Below, in pieces: positions 24,193-32,328 of a DNA stretch of 64,000 nucleotides. The notes under the pieces were generated by a model. That model searched no databases and was not told where the DNA came from. It saw nothing but the letters and a program-made list of their open reading frames with translations. Numbering within the stretch: position 1 is the first letter of the stretch; each line of letters begins with the position of its first letter. The stretch covers positions 9,794-73,793 of the forward strand of contig CAYXSA010000007.1 of the NCBI GenBank assembly GCA_964467315.1, in the 5' to 3' direction. Position numbers and translations under genes: made by a program. The DNA comes from JAAFIM01 sp964467315 (GTDB lineage: Bacteria; Bacteroidota; Bacteroidia; Chitinophagales; Saprospiraceae).

Positions 24193-25422
24193 ATGGATTC
24201 GGTAACTCAAGCGGTTTTAGGCGCGTCGGTCGGCGAGCTATTTTTGGGGCGAAAATTAGGCAATCGGGCGATGGCTTGGGGCGCTGCCATCGGCACTTTG
24301 CCCGATTTGGATGTAGTATCGCGCCTTTTTCTCTCGCATGAGGTCTACGGTCTGATTTACCATCGCGGTCTATCGCATTCCATCTTGCTAACGATAGTTT
24401 TGCCCTTTCTGCTCGCATTCTTGGCGCAAAGTTATTACGCGAGGCGGATAAACCAAATCCCTACAGTGCAAAATGTCTTTGCGGGCTTTTGGTTGGTTTT
24501 TTATGCGCTGTTTTTGCTGGGGGGGCTGTCTTTGGCGTTTTTTGTGCCCACTGCACCGACCATCATCATCGCTTTAGCGCTCTCGGCGGGGGGCTATTTT
24601 TGGTACAAATCCACCATGCGCGAGCGCATCAACGGGCGCACGGTTACCTGCGATGCGGGTTATTGGCGCTGGTATTGGATGTTTTTTTTCGGCATCTTTA
24701 CGCATTGGTTTATCGACGCTTGCACCGCCTACGGCACGCAGATTTTTGAACCATTTTCGAGCTACCGCGTCGCTTTCAACAACATTTCTATCGTCGACCC
24801 GCTCTATACCCTGCCCTTTTTGGTATTTCTCGCAGCCGTTTATTTCTCGCGCACGCAGCGCCAACGGCAGTTTTACAATGGGCTGGCGCTGGGGCTAAGC
24901 TCCGCCTATATGGCATTCACTTTCTACGCCAAACATCTCGCCAATACAGCCGCCGAAACAAGTTTGGCGACTTCAGGCATCGCTTACAAAAGCTACATGA
25001 CCACGCCGACTATGTTCAATACGATACTTTGGCAGATAGTTGCCGAGACGGAGGACAAATTTTATTACGGCACTTATTCGCTGTTCGACAAAAAACGCCA
25101 AATCGATTTCATCGAGCTGCAAAAAAATCATGAACTCGTAAAACCTTACGAAAAAGAGCCCTTAGTAGAGGTTTTATTGTGGTTTGCGCAGGGCTATTAC
25201 ACCGTCGTACAAAAGCCCGACGGTACGCTGCGCTTTTACAATCTCCGCTTTGGGCTTACGTTCAGCTCCGCCGATGCCCAAGACGCACGCGCCATAATAG
25301 GCTACAGTATCGGCAACCACAACGGCAAATTCGACGTGTGGCAGAGCCGCGAAGAGATGGAAAATCTGAATTTCGGCAAGACTTTAGAAGCCTTTTGGGA
25401 GCGCCTCAAAGGTTTGGACTAA
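24193..25422 (+). CDS. YdjM-family membrane-bound metal-dependent hydrolase
   Basis: The 409-residue protein begins MDSVTQAVLGASVGEL and carries the histidine/aspartate motifs of the LexA-binding/YdjM inner-membrane hydrolase family (PF04307): GTLPDLDVVSR, then HRGLSHSILLT, then THWFIDACTAYGTQIF. Several membrane helices span roughly residues 75-130, 155-180 and 200-250, followed by a cytoplasmic or periplasmic C-terminal domain of about 150 residues. The natural substrate of the family is unknown. A family B repeat follows. Confidence 0.88.
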   Translation: MDSVTQAVLGASVGELFLGRKLGNRAMAWGAAIGTLPDLDVVSRLFLSHEVYGLIYHRGLSHSILLTIVLPFLLAFLAQSYYARRINQIPTVQNVFAGFWLVFYALFLLGGLSLAFFVPTAPTIIIALALSAGGYFWYKSTMRERINGRTVTCDAGYWRWYWMFFFGIFTHWFIDACTAYGTQIFEPFSSYRVAFNNISIVDPLYTLPFLVFLAAVYFSRTQRQRQFYNGLALGLSSAYMAFTFYAKHLANTAAETSLATSGIAYKSYMTTPTMFNTILWQIVAETEDKFYYGTYSLFDKKRQIDFIELQKNHELVKPYEKEPLVEVLLWFAQGYYTVVQKPDGTLRFYNLRFGLTFSSADAQDARAIIGYSIGNHNGKFDVWQSREEMENLNFGKTLEAFWERLKGLD

Positions 25423-25433
25423 GTTTTGGCTTT

Positions 25434-25577
25434 CTTTTTTTGGGGGCTGCGCCCGCGCGAAAAGGCGCGGTCGCCGCTACGCTACGGGTTTCAGTACAGC
25501 CTTGCAGGCAACGGCTCTACAAGAGCCGCGCCTGCAAGGCTGCACCGCGCGCAAAGCGCGCGCCCTCCGCATCGCTA
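25434..25577 (+). repeat. Family B element, copy 1
   Basis: Shares with copy 2 at 39.2 kb the T-run followed by GGGG, GCTACGCTACGGGTT, CAGTACAGCC-TTGCA-GCAACG, GCCTGCA-GGCTGCACC and the end GCCCTCCGCATCGCTA. The inner GC-rich stems differ between the copies. The rest of the gap up to the next gene is AT-rich with no gene seen. Confidence 0.7.
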
Positions 25578-25753
25578 GCCCATACAAAGAGCCTGCGTTT
25601 TTCAAAATGTTACCGCTAAACCCAAAAAAAATTAAAAAAAATCGCCTGTTTTTTCAAAAAAACTGCCTGTTCGTGAAACTTTTTTCCGCTGCCTGCGTAT
25701 GTAAGCACTGTTAAGAATTTACTAAAGGCTGTTTTTATCATATATTGGCTACT

Positions 25754-26185
25754 ATGGGCACAAATTTTACGCATTTTATGACGGAAAAACCACTCGAATT
25801 AGTCTTAGACTCACACCCGAAAAACATCGCCGAAGTCGAACCTTTTGTTGCGCAGGCGGCGAAAGCATTTGATATAAGCGAGGACGTATTTGGCATCATG
25901 CTCATCACCATCACGGAAGCCGTGAGCAACGCCATCTTACACGGGAACTGCGCCAGAGCAGGCAAGCAAGTGCATGTTTCTACGCGCTATTCGAGCGGAC
26001 GTATTTCTTTTGTCGTGCGCGACGAGGGCAATGGTTTCGACCCCGACACCTTACCCGACCCCACAGCGCCTTGCCGCTTGTCGGTAGAAGGTGGCAGAGG
26101 CGTATACCTCATGCGCAGCCTCTGCGACTGTGTAAAGTTTAGCGACGGGGGTAGAGTCGTAGAGTTAGAATTTGGTCTTTCTTAA
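25754..26185 (+). CDS. RsbW-like anti-sigma/serine kinase
   Basis: From ATG 25754 the protein has 143 residues (a start at 25778, MTEKPLELV, also fits the family). It is a GHKL-type ATPase of the RsbW/SpoIIAB class: N-box ITITEAVSNAILHGN, G1 box VVRDEGNGFDPDTLP, G2 box GGRGVYLMRSLCD. Such kinases phosphorylate STAS-domain anti-sigma-factor antagonists and may bind sigma factors. No STAS gene is adjacent, but two STAS-type genes occur at 1.2-2.7 kb; a link is speculative. A terminator follows. Confidence 0.87.
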   Translation: MGTNFTHFMTEKPLELVLDSHPKNIAEVEPFVAQAAKAFDISEDVFGIMLITITEAVSNAILHGNCARAGKQVHVSTRYSSGRISFVVRDEGNGFDPDTLPDPTAPCRLSVEGGRGVYLMRSLCDCVKFSDGGRVVELEFGLS

Positions 26186-26202
26186 CAAAGACTATACAAT
26201 CA

Positions 26203-26252
26203 AAAAAAACGCCGCAAAGTCGAGCCAAAGGCTTAACTTTGCGGCGTTTTTA
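26203..26252 (+). terminator. Rho-independent terminator after the RsbW-like gene
   Basis: 12-bp stem ACGCCGCAAAGT (26209-26220) with ACTTTGCGGCGT (26236-26247), then TTTT. The loop contains a second small stem, AGCC/GGCT. Confidence 0.9.
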
Positions 26253-26274
26253 TATATAGCTGTTTTCATAACTT

Positions 26275-26700
26275 ATGCTCGACCAGATAGAATTTCATAG
26301 CGAAGATGTAGATTTTGAGCCCCAAAGAGCCGATATTCTGCGCTTTTGGATAAACGAAACCATACAAAACGAGGCGCAAAAGTTGGGCGAAGCCCTGAAT
26401 TTCATCTTTTGCAGCGACGAGTATTTGTATGAATTGAATATGCAGTATTTGCAGCACGATACTTATACGGATGTGATAAGTTTCCCTGCGGGTACGGACA
26501 AGATAGAAGGCGATATTTTCATCAGCATAGAGCGGGTGCGCGAAAATGCCGAAGAGTTGAAAATAAGTTTCGAGCAGGAGTTGCATAGGGTTATCATCCA
26601 CGGCGTTTTGCATTTTTGCGGCTACGACGACCTTACAGACGAGGACGAGGCGGCTATGCGCGCAAGGGAAGACTTTTATTTGCAGCGGCTGCCCAAATAG
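26275..26700 (+). CDS. ybeY: YbeY, rRNA maturation endoribonuclease
   Basis: The 141-residue product has the YbeY fold landmarks: SDEYLYELNMQYLQHDTYTDVISF, GDIFISIERV, and the metal site RVIIHGVLHFCGYDD with His109 and His113. The third ligand position, usually His, is Asp119, a change I recall as common in this phylum. It takes part in 16S rRNA 3' processing and ribosome quality control. The gene begins soon after the terminator of the RsbW-like gene and is followed by a family A repeat. Confidence 0.93.
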   Translation: MLDQIEFHSEDVDFEPQRADILRFWINETIQNEAQKLGEALNFIFCSDEYLYELNMQYLQHDTYTDVISFPAGTDKIEGDIFISIERVRENAEELKISFEQELHRVIIHGVLHFCGYDDLTDEDEAAMRAREDFYLQRLPK

Positions 26701-26724
26701 AGGCGACTCCGTCCGAATAAGCCT

Positions 26725-26876
26725 GCGTGAGGGATAGTAGGGGCGCTGTAGGGGCGTAGCATGCTACGCCCCTACAGTTGCGCCCCGAATAGCCCGACCG
26801 CCACCCCTTTTGCACGCCTTTTGGCGTGCGCCCGCGCGCCTTTCGCGCGGGCGGGCTGGCGGGCACGCCCAAAATA
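26725..26876 (+). repeat. Family A element, copy 11
   Basis: GCGTGAGGGATAGTAGGGGC, then a hairpin 1 made of CTGTAGGGGCGTAGCA and its complement, ATAGCCCGACC, and a compound hairpin 2 with nested stems GCACGCC/GGCGTGC and CCCGCGCG/CGCGCGGG, ending GGGCACGCCC. It ends 45 bases before the first plausible start of the thioesterase gene. Confidence 0.8.
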
Positions 26877-26920
26877 AACCACTGATTATCAACAATATAC
26901 AGCCTAAAACAAAGCGAATT

Positions 26921-27367
26921 TTGGAACCAAAAGAAGACTTCAAAGCGCCGTTTGCGACGCTGATACACTTGCCCGTGATGTGGGGCGAGATGGATGCATT
27001 CGGGCATATCAACAATGTGGTATATATGCGCTATTTTGAGACGGCGCGGGTGCAGTATTTTGACAGAATGGAGGGCATGCAAAATTTTCCTGGCGATGTG
27101 AAGCCGATTTTGGCGAGCATTACGGGCACGTATAAGCGTCCGATAGTGTACCCCGACACGCTGCGGATTTATGTGGGCGTGCGCAAATTGGGCGGCGCGA
27201 GTATGACGATGGCTTGCGAGATATACAGCGAAAAGGGCTTTTTGGCTTTTCAGGGTGAGTGTGTGTTGGTGATGTTTGACGTGGTGAAGCAGCGTCCTGT
27301 AAGCATTCCGCAGTCGGTGCGCGATTTTGCGATTTCTATCGACGGCGAGCAAATCGAGCAATCGTAG
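26921..27367 (+). CDS. Hotdog-fold acyl-CoA thioesterase (YbgC/FadM-like)
   Basis: The core VMWGEMDAFGHINNVVYMRYFETARV is the 4HBT thioesterase signature, with the catalytic aspartate in EMDAFGH. Length from the TTG at 26921 (about 148 residues) agrees with the family. There is no ATG upstream of the core: the only longer frame begins with a TTG inside the family A repeat and adds a repeat-encoded, Arg/Ala-rich extension that is not credible. So either TTG 26921 is used or the original start was lost when the repeat inserted. The monooxygenase gene starts three bases after the stop, so the two are co-transcribed. Confidence 0.82.
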   Translation: MEPKEDFKAPFATLIHLPVMWGEMDAFGHINNVVYMRYFETARVQYFDRMEGMQNFPGDVKPILASITGTYKRPIVYPDTLRIYVGVRKLGGASMTMACEIYSEKGFLAFQGECVLVMFDVVKQRPVSIPQSVRDFAISIDGEQIEQS

Positions 27368-27370
27368 GCG

Positions 27371-29032
27371 ATGGGGGCGGCTATACGCTGGGAGCATTTT
27401 GATGTGATAGTGATTGGCTACGGGCTCGTAGGCAATGTGGCGGCTTTGCTGCTCGCCAAGCAGGGTCTGCGCGTGGCGGTGGTGGAGCGTGCGCATTTGA
27501 GCGATTTGGGCATAGCGAAAGCGGGCAGAATCGACAGCGAAACCATGCGCATCATGGAGCAACTGCAGCTGCGCGAAGAGCTGGAGCGCATCATGCACCC
27601 CTTGCGCGGGGTGCAAATCATGGACAAAGGCGAACGGGTAGTCGTGCCCGTAGAGCAGCCGAAAGAGATAGGTGGCGGCGATTATGCGCAGATGTATGCC
27701 TTTTATCAGCCCGAATTGCAGGAAATCCTACAAAAGGCGGCGCAGCGGCAGCGCATACGGATTTATGCGCCCTTTGAGGTGCTGGAATTGGAGCAAGACG
27801 ATGAGGCGGTACGCCTGCGCGCCCAAGCTCCAGCAGGCGAAGAATGCTGGCTGCAGGCGCAATTTTTGGTCGTCTGTAGCGGCGCACGCAATATCATCGC
27901 CCAAGAATGCAATTTGGGCTATCTCGATTACGGCTATTCGGGATATACGCTCAACGTCGAAACCGAAAGCCAAAAGCCCCTGCCTACGCCACCCTTTGCG
28001 CAGACCATCTACGACCTACCCATACCCGTAACCCGCATCACACACCACGCACAACGCCAGCGCTGGGAGTTTCAGCTCACAGCCGCCCAAGTCAATGCCG
28101 CCAATACCCCCGAAGCCCTGCGGCGGCTTATCTCGGAACTTTGCCCCGTCGACTTTGAGGTGCTGACGGTGCTGCTGCACGAATTTGACACCCGCAGCCT
28201 GCGCCAATGGCATAAGGAACGCATATTTTTTGCGGGCGATGCCGCGCATACCATGCCGCCTTATCTCGGCATGGGGCTTTCGGCAGGCATCAAAGATGTA
28301 CATAATTTGGCTTGGAAAATCGCCCTCGTGCTGCGCGGCATAAGCGACAAAAAAATTTTCGCCTCCTACAAAGGTGAGCGACTCAGCAATATCACGCAGC
28401 TCATTCAACTAAATATGTGGATAAAGCGGCTCTTTTCTTCGAGTCGACTGCGTTTTCTGCGCTTCTTTTTGCCCTTTATCCCCAAATTTTTGCTCCGCCG
28501 CAGGCTCGACCTCTCTACCCAGATACAGCAGGGCATCATCGGCAAACGGCATAAGCAACGCGGGCGTTTTTTGCCCAATTTCCGCATCGCTACTGCCGAT
28601 AATCTCCAAGAAAGCGAAAGCATCGACAAACATTTAGGGCAGAATTTCGCAATTATCGCCTACAATCTCAATCCAGTCGATGCTACACCTGCGCGGCACA
28701 TTGAGCGCCTTGCTCAACTTGGTTGCGTTTTTTTGCAGATAGTCCCCCCCCCGACTGCCAAGCCGCCCACCGATAGCCTACCCCGCTACACAAGCCGACT
28801 CATCGACCTCAAGGGCGAATTTCGCGCATGGACGCAGCAACACCGTTGCCAATTTTTGATTCTGCGCCCCGATAGATTTTTATACGACTCCGCCGCCAAC
28901 TGGCGCGAACTCACGCCCGTACTCGATGAACTGATGCAAGCCCTGCACTTGCAGGCATTACGCCAACCCAAAGCGTATGACCCCGAAGATAACGAGGCGG
29001 TACACGATTTCTTGGACGAGGACGAGGACTAA
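27371..29032 (+). CDS. FAD-dependent aromatic-ring monooxygenase (MhpA/UbiH-like)
   Basis: The 553-residue product has the class A flavin monooxygenase layout: FAD-binding GxGxxG in DVIVIGYGLVGNVAALLLAKQG (residues 10-31), and FFAGDAAHTMPPYLGMGLSAGIKDVHNLAWK, which holds the GD motif contacting the ribityl chain. A C-terminal thioredoxin-like region (about 430-530) is as in 3-(3-hydroxyphenyl)propionate hydroxylases. The substrate is unknown, and no ring-cleavage genes are nearby. It forms an operon with the thioesterase. The acidic tail ends LDEDED. A C9 run (28744-28752) lies inside the gene. Confidence 0.85.
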   Translation: MGAAIRWEHFDVIVIGYGLVGNVAALLLAKQGLRVAVVERAHLSDLGIAKAGRIDSETMRIMEQLQLREELERIMHPLRGVQIMDKGERVVVPVEQPKEIGGGDYAQMYAFYQPELQEILQKAAQRQRIRIYAPFEVLELEQDDEAVRLRAQAPAGEECWLQAQFLVVCSGARNIIAQECNLGYLDYGYSGYTLNVETESQKPLPTPPFAQTIYDLPIPVTRITHHAQRQRWEFQLTAAQVNAANTPEALRRLISELCPVDFEVLTVLLHEFDTRSLRQWHKERIFFAGDAAHTMPPYLGMGLSAGIKDVHNLAWKIALVLRGISDKKIFASYKGERLSNITQLIQLNMWIKRLFSSSRLRFLRFFLPFIPKFLLRRRLDLSTQIQQGIIGKRHKQRGRFLPNFRIATADNLQESESIDKHLGQNFAIIAYNLNPVDATPARHIERLAQLGCVFLQIVPPPTAKPPTDSLPRYTSRLIDLKGEFRAWTQQHRCQFLILRPDRFLYDSAANWRELTPVLDELMQALHLQALRQPKAYDPEDNEAVHDFLDEDED

Positions 29033-29043
29033 ATAACTATTTT

Positions 29044-29171
29044 CAGCACAGACGGCAGCTATTCAAAAAAATTGTGATACTTGCTACCGATGCCGCCGAA
29101 CGCTTCGCGTTCGGCGGCATTGTACCAGCGCCGCTCGCCTACGGCTCGCGTCGCAGTGCCTATACATCACG
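29044..29171 (+). repeat. Family C element, copy 1
   Basis: GACGGCAGCTATTCA, an AT-rich link with ATACTTGCTACC, hairpin TGCCGCCGAACG/CGTTCGGCGGCA, GTACCAGCGCCG, a second stem, and the end GCAGTGCCTATACATCA. It occupies the gap after the monooxygenase gene. Five copies of this family are seen in the window. Confidence 0.75.
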
Positions 29172-29229
29172 TTAAATAGCAGGGAAGATAAATTAAATAC
29201 AAAAACTTGCTTTTCCCGCCGCTTTTCTG

Positions 29230-29237
29230 TATCTTTG
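29230..29237 (+). promoter_or_regulatory. Putative -7 box for the ATPase-fragment gene
   Basis: TATCTTTG, with TTG at 29207-29209, 20 bases upstream: a reasonable Bacteroidota promoter 39 bases before the ATG. Confidence 0.45.
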
Positions 29238-29275
29238 GCAAGCGTTTTTAGTGCCCCGCTCAATTTTACCAAAAA

Positions 29276-29818
29276 ATGGATACCGCCTCGCAGGTTTTAG
29301 CCCAAGAAGTGCAATGGCTACAGCGCGTGCTACAGTTCCGCTGCCAACAACGCAGCGCCGACGCGCGCACACAATCCGCCCTGCTGCCTCCCCTCATCTC
29401 GCTCAGCGTCGAGCAGGGCTACGGCGCACTCATCAACGCGCAAGGCTTCGATTTCGAGAACCGTCTGCTGCTCATACTCGCCTACGCGCCCTGCATCGCG
29501 CCCCAACTCTTAGACCGCGAAATCGGCTTTTGGGTGCGCCAATTCGGCAACGCCACGCCCAGCGAAATGCAGCCGCTATGGGGCTTGGTGCAAGGGCAAA
29601 TGTATCGCGGACTGCTCCCCACAGGCGCGCTTTTTCTGTTTCTCTGCTGCGGCGACCTCTTCGAGAGCCGCTTTGAGCTACAACGCCGCCTCCTTTACCA
29701 ACAACTCCCCGTTATGAGTGAGGGCATCGTCCAACTCTCCGACGTACCCGTTTGCGAGCCGCCCATCAATGGCATTCTTTCCGTTGAAAGTAGCTATATG
29801 CGCAGTTTGATGCTGTAG
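29276..29818 (+). pseudogene. N-terminal fragment of an AAA ATPase of a contractile injection system
   Basis: The 180-residue product resembles the helical N-terminal domain of the AAA ATPase found in extracellular contractile injection loci (Afp15/PVC15 type). It has an opening like EVQWLQRVLQFRCQQ, NRLLLILAYAPCIAPQLLD, then LLPTGALFLFLCCGDLFESR and a late EPPINGILSVESSYMRSLML. The full-length proteins continue with an AAA core of about 300 residues, and none follows here. The stop at 29816-29818 is directly followed by the T-run of a family A repeat. I interpret this as a gene cut at the domain boundary. A promoter-like box upstream means it may still be expressed. The family call is from pattern memory. 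Confidence 0.5.
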
Positions 29819-29968
29819 TTTTTTTTGGGCGTGCCCGCGCCCCTGCCCGCCCGAAAAAACGGGCGGGCACGCCGCTTAGCGGCGCAAAAAGGGGGCGCGG
29901 TCGGGCTATCCATTGCGAGCCGTAGCACGGCGTGCCATGCTACGGCTCTACATTGCTATCCCTCACGC
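29819..29968 (-). repeat. Family A element, copy 12
   Basis: Minus-strand copy beginning with T8 and GGGCGTGCCC directly after the stop of the ATPase fragment. Hairpin 2 contains nested stems GCCCGCCCG/CGGGCGGGC and GCCGCTTAGCGGC. Hairpin 1 is the GAGCCGTAGCA type with an inner ACGGCGTGCC insert and CAATG/CATTG extension. Confidence 0.85.
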
Positions 29969-30044
29969 GGTAGGTACTCCCGACAGCACCCCATAGCAGA
30001 ACAAAAATTCTTTCCAAAACAATTAAATTCCCCCCTCCCCCATC

Positions 30045-31247
30045 ATGGCAGAAGAAATGAACGCCGAACGCGAAAGCGCCCCACAGGTCAACGACACCGC
30101 GCCCAAGCAAAAAGACCCCGCTCAAAAAGAAAGCGGCGGCTTGCGCGGCGCTTTCGGCGGCAAAAAAAATGAAGCCGCAGCTACCAACGTAGCCACCACC
30201 GCCAACGCCCAAGCCCCCCAACAAGAGCAAACCAAACAGCAAACCGCCGCCCCCAAAACAGAAGCCCCCAAAGAAAAAGAGGCGAAAACCAAAGAAGGCA
30301 GCGAAAAAACAGCCCCTACCAACGAAACCGCCCCCAAGACAGAAGCCGAAGAAGGCAGCCAAGAAGGCGAAAAAACAGAAGAAGCCAAAGCCCCCGCCTC
30401 CGTCGCCGCCCGCAATACCGCTACCCCCAAAAACGTAACTTGGAAAGACCTCCGCACGATGTTGCAGGAAAAATCCTTCCTAACCCTCCTCTATAAAGTC
30501 CAACTTTCGCCCACTTTCTTCGCTACTGTCTGCCCCAGCTCCCTCGCAGGTAAAGAAAGCGTCGTATCTCTGCTCGAAGAGATGAAGACCAAAGACGCAG
30601 CCTACGGCGCTGCCAAAGCCTTCAGCGACAAACAAACAGCCCTCCAAGAGATGCTGTCTACTACCGTCGGACTCGTGCAAACCATACAATCTATGCTCGC
30701 AGGCGCGATAAACCCCATACAGAAAGTCGCCCTCCAAGCCTACTTGACTACCGTAAAAAATTACGGACAGTCCCTACAGCGCAAAATCGACAACAACAAA
30801 GAAACTTACGCCTTCTTCACGGATTTCAGCGCCGCCAATAAAGTCGATGTCGAAAAAGCCCTCGTAGAAGACAAAGACTTCGCCGCCAAATTTAAAGAAT
30901 TTGCGAAGAAAGAATTTGCGCTCGAAAATATCGATGCCTTCCTCGCCATCAAAAAAGGCGCTACCCCCAAGAAGTTTATCTTCTCGCAAATATACAAAGG
31001 CATTAAAGATGATGCCCCCACCGTCCAAAAAATGCTCACCGACGCAAAAGCCCGCAACAACGATAGTACCCTGATGCTCAACCTCCCCAATAAAGTCTTA
31101 GAAAAAGTTTGGCAACTCCACAAAGCTGGCAAAACAGGCGACCTCAAAGCCCTCATGGCAGGCGAAATCACCAGCGAGCTAAATAAAAATATCGCAGATA
31201 CCTACTCGCGCTTCGTTTCCCAAAACTTCACAGCCGATAACGTCTAA
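30045..31247 (+). CDS. RGS-like domain protein with disordered N-terminus
   Basis: The 400-residue protein has no signal peptide. Residues 1-125 are low-complexity (Ala, Lys, Glu, Thr, Pro) and probably disordered, with a GGLRGAFGGKK segment. The C-terminal part (about 265-395) reads like a regulator-of-G-protein-signalling domain. It has DFAAKFKEFAKKEFALENID as the opening helices, FSQIYKGIKDDAP, then LMLNLPNKVLEKVWQLHK and a closing YSRFVSQNF. RGS domains are rare in bacteria and their roles there are not established. Together with the upstream injection-system ATPase fragment, an effector or regulator role can be imagined but not shown. A second ATG (30057) is also possible. A terminator follows. 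Confidence 0.7.
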   Translation: MAEEMNAERESAPQVNDTAPKQKDPAQKESGGLRGAFGGKKNEAAATNVATTANAQAPQQEQTKQQTAAPKTEAPKEKEAKTKEGSEKTAPTNETAPKTEAEEGSQEGEKTEEAKAPASVAARNTATPKNVTWKDLRTMLQEKSFLTLLYKVQLSPTFFATVCPSSLAGKESVVSLLEEMKTKDAAYGAAKAFSDKQTALQEMLSTTVGLVQTIQSMLAGAINPIQKVALQAYLTTVKNYGQSLQRKIDNNKETYAFFTDFSAANKVDVEKALVEDKDFAAKFKEFAKKEFALENIDAFLAIKKGATPKKFIFSQIYKGIKDDAPTVQKMLTDAKARNNDSTLMLNLPNKVLEKVWQLHKAGKTGDLKALMAGEITSELNKNIADTYSRFVSQNFTADNV

Positions 31248-31254
31248 GAAACCC

Positions 31255-31300
31255 AATAAAAATCCCCCGTCGCCTTGCTGGCTGCGGGGGATTTTTTTAT
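31255..31300. terminator. Bidirectional terminator after the RGS-like gene
   Basis: Stem AATCCCCCG (31261-31269) with CGGGGGATT (31285-31293), A-run before and T-run after. It separates two convergent genes and overlaps the stop codon of the minus-strand gene ending at 31297. Confidence 0.85.
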
Positions 31301-32256
31301 TTTTTTACCATCTTTTTGCCGTCCCATTGCCATTTATGAACAGTAGTTTTTTCGCCCTCGCTCTGCGCAAGCGCAAAAAGCTGCATATCCGCCGTCAAAA
31401 TAGGAGAGTGAATAAACTGCTCCGCATCTTCACCCTCATATTCGTAAAGGTTGGCTTGGTAGATTGGCTTCCAGCTCTGCTCCTGCTGCTCAAAAATCGA
31501 ACAACGCAGCGTGTTGCTATAGATTGTTTTAAAGCCCTCTTCGCCTTCCTCCTCATTCATAGCCTCAAATTCATCGCCGTATAGTTCTATCAGGCAAATT
31601 TGCAGCTTGCCGCCATTGCTGATGACTTGGTAAATGTATCTATCCTCGCCCGTTTCTCGCTTTAGCCAAATATCTACAAAACTACCCGCAGCATAAGCCG
31701 TCGCATTTAGCTCTTCGGCAAAAGCATAATCCCCCTGCGTTTCGAGCTGAAAAGCATTGTTTTTCTCAACTGTAAATTTATGTGCTTCGCTGTCGAGATG
31801 CTTTTTTATATCTCCAGCGACAAAATTGGCAAACAGGCTTGCGTCCATGCTCGGCGCGGGCGAAAGCTCTACGTTTTGGGCTTTTTCGTCGAGTTTTTGC
31901 CATTTGCCCTTTGCTTTTTTGCCATCGAAATTGGTAAAATCAAAGCGCTCCCGCTCCTTGCCTTCGGCATCTTTGCGGACTAGGCTTAAGTTCTTTTTTT
32001 TGGGGCAGTATTCTCCCTGCAAGGGTAATTCCTGCCCAATATGCTCATAAAAATACTCCCCATAAAAATCTATGCAACCCGTTTTTGCTTGCTCCGTCCC
32101 CGCATTCAAGCGCAGTTCCAAGCTACTTTTTCCAATTTTGCCCAGCAGCCTATAGCTAAATGGGGCGATAATTTTGTTTTCTGCCTCGTCTTGTGCCTGT
32201 AAAAGCGGCAACGCAATAGAAACGAAACAAAGCGATAGTAAAAAGCGGATAGACAT
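31297..32256 (-). CDS. Secreted protein of unknown family, paralogue 1
   Basis: The 319-residue product has a signal peptide (RFLLSLCFVSIALPLLQAQ). It aligns by eye with the product of the upstream gene along its whole length: both open with PFSY-L-GKIG, share a G-YFY pattern followed by FDFT-FDGK and KW-K-GK-like segments, and both end WQWDGKKMVKK. I do not recognise the family. The repeated strand pattern suggests a beta-rich periplasmic or surface protein. The two genes are separated by 72 bases and probably share a transcript. Confidence 0.75.
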   Translation of the reverse strand: MSIRFLLSLCFVSIALPLLQAQDEAENKIIAPFSYRLLGKIGKSSLELRLNAGTEQAKTGCIDFYGEYFYEHIGQELPLQGEYCPKKKNLSLVRKDAEGKERERFDFTNFDGKKAKGKWQKLDEKAQNVELSPAPSMDASLFANFVAGDIKKHLDSEAHKFTVEKNNAFQLETQGDYAFAEELNATAYAAGSFVDIWLKRETGEDRYIYQVISNGGKLQICLIELYGDEFEAMNEEEGEEGFKTIYSNTLRCSIFEQQEQSWKPIYQANLYEYEGEDAEQFIHSPILTADMQLFALAQSEGEKTTVHKWQWDGKKMVKK

Positions 32257-32328
32257 AATAAAATGTATTGAGATAGAGAATGAATAGAATAATATCCCTT
32301 AGATGTGCTTTGGGGGCATTTTGGCGGG

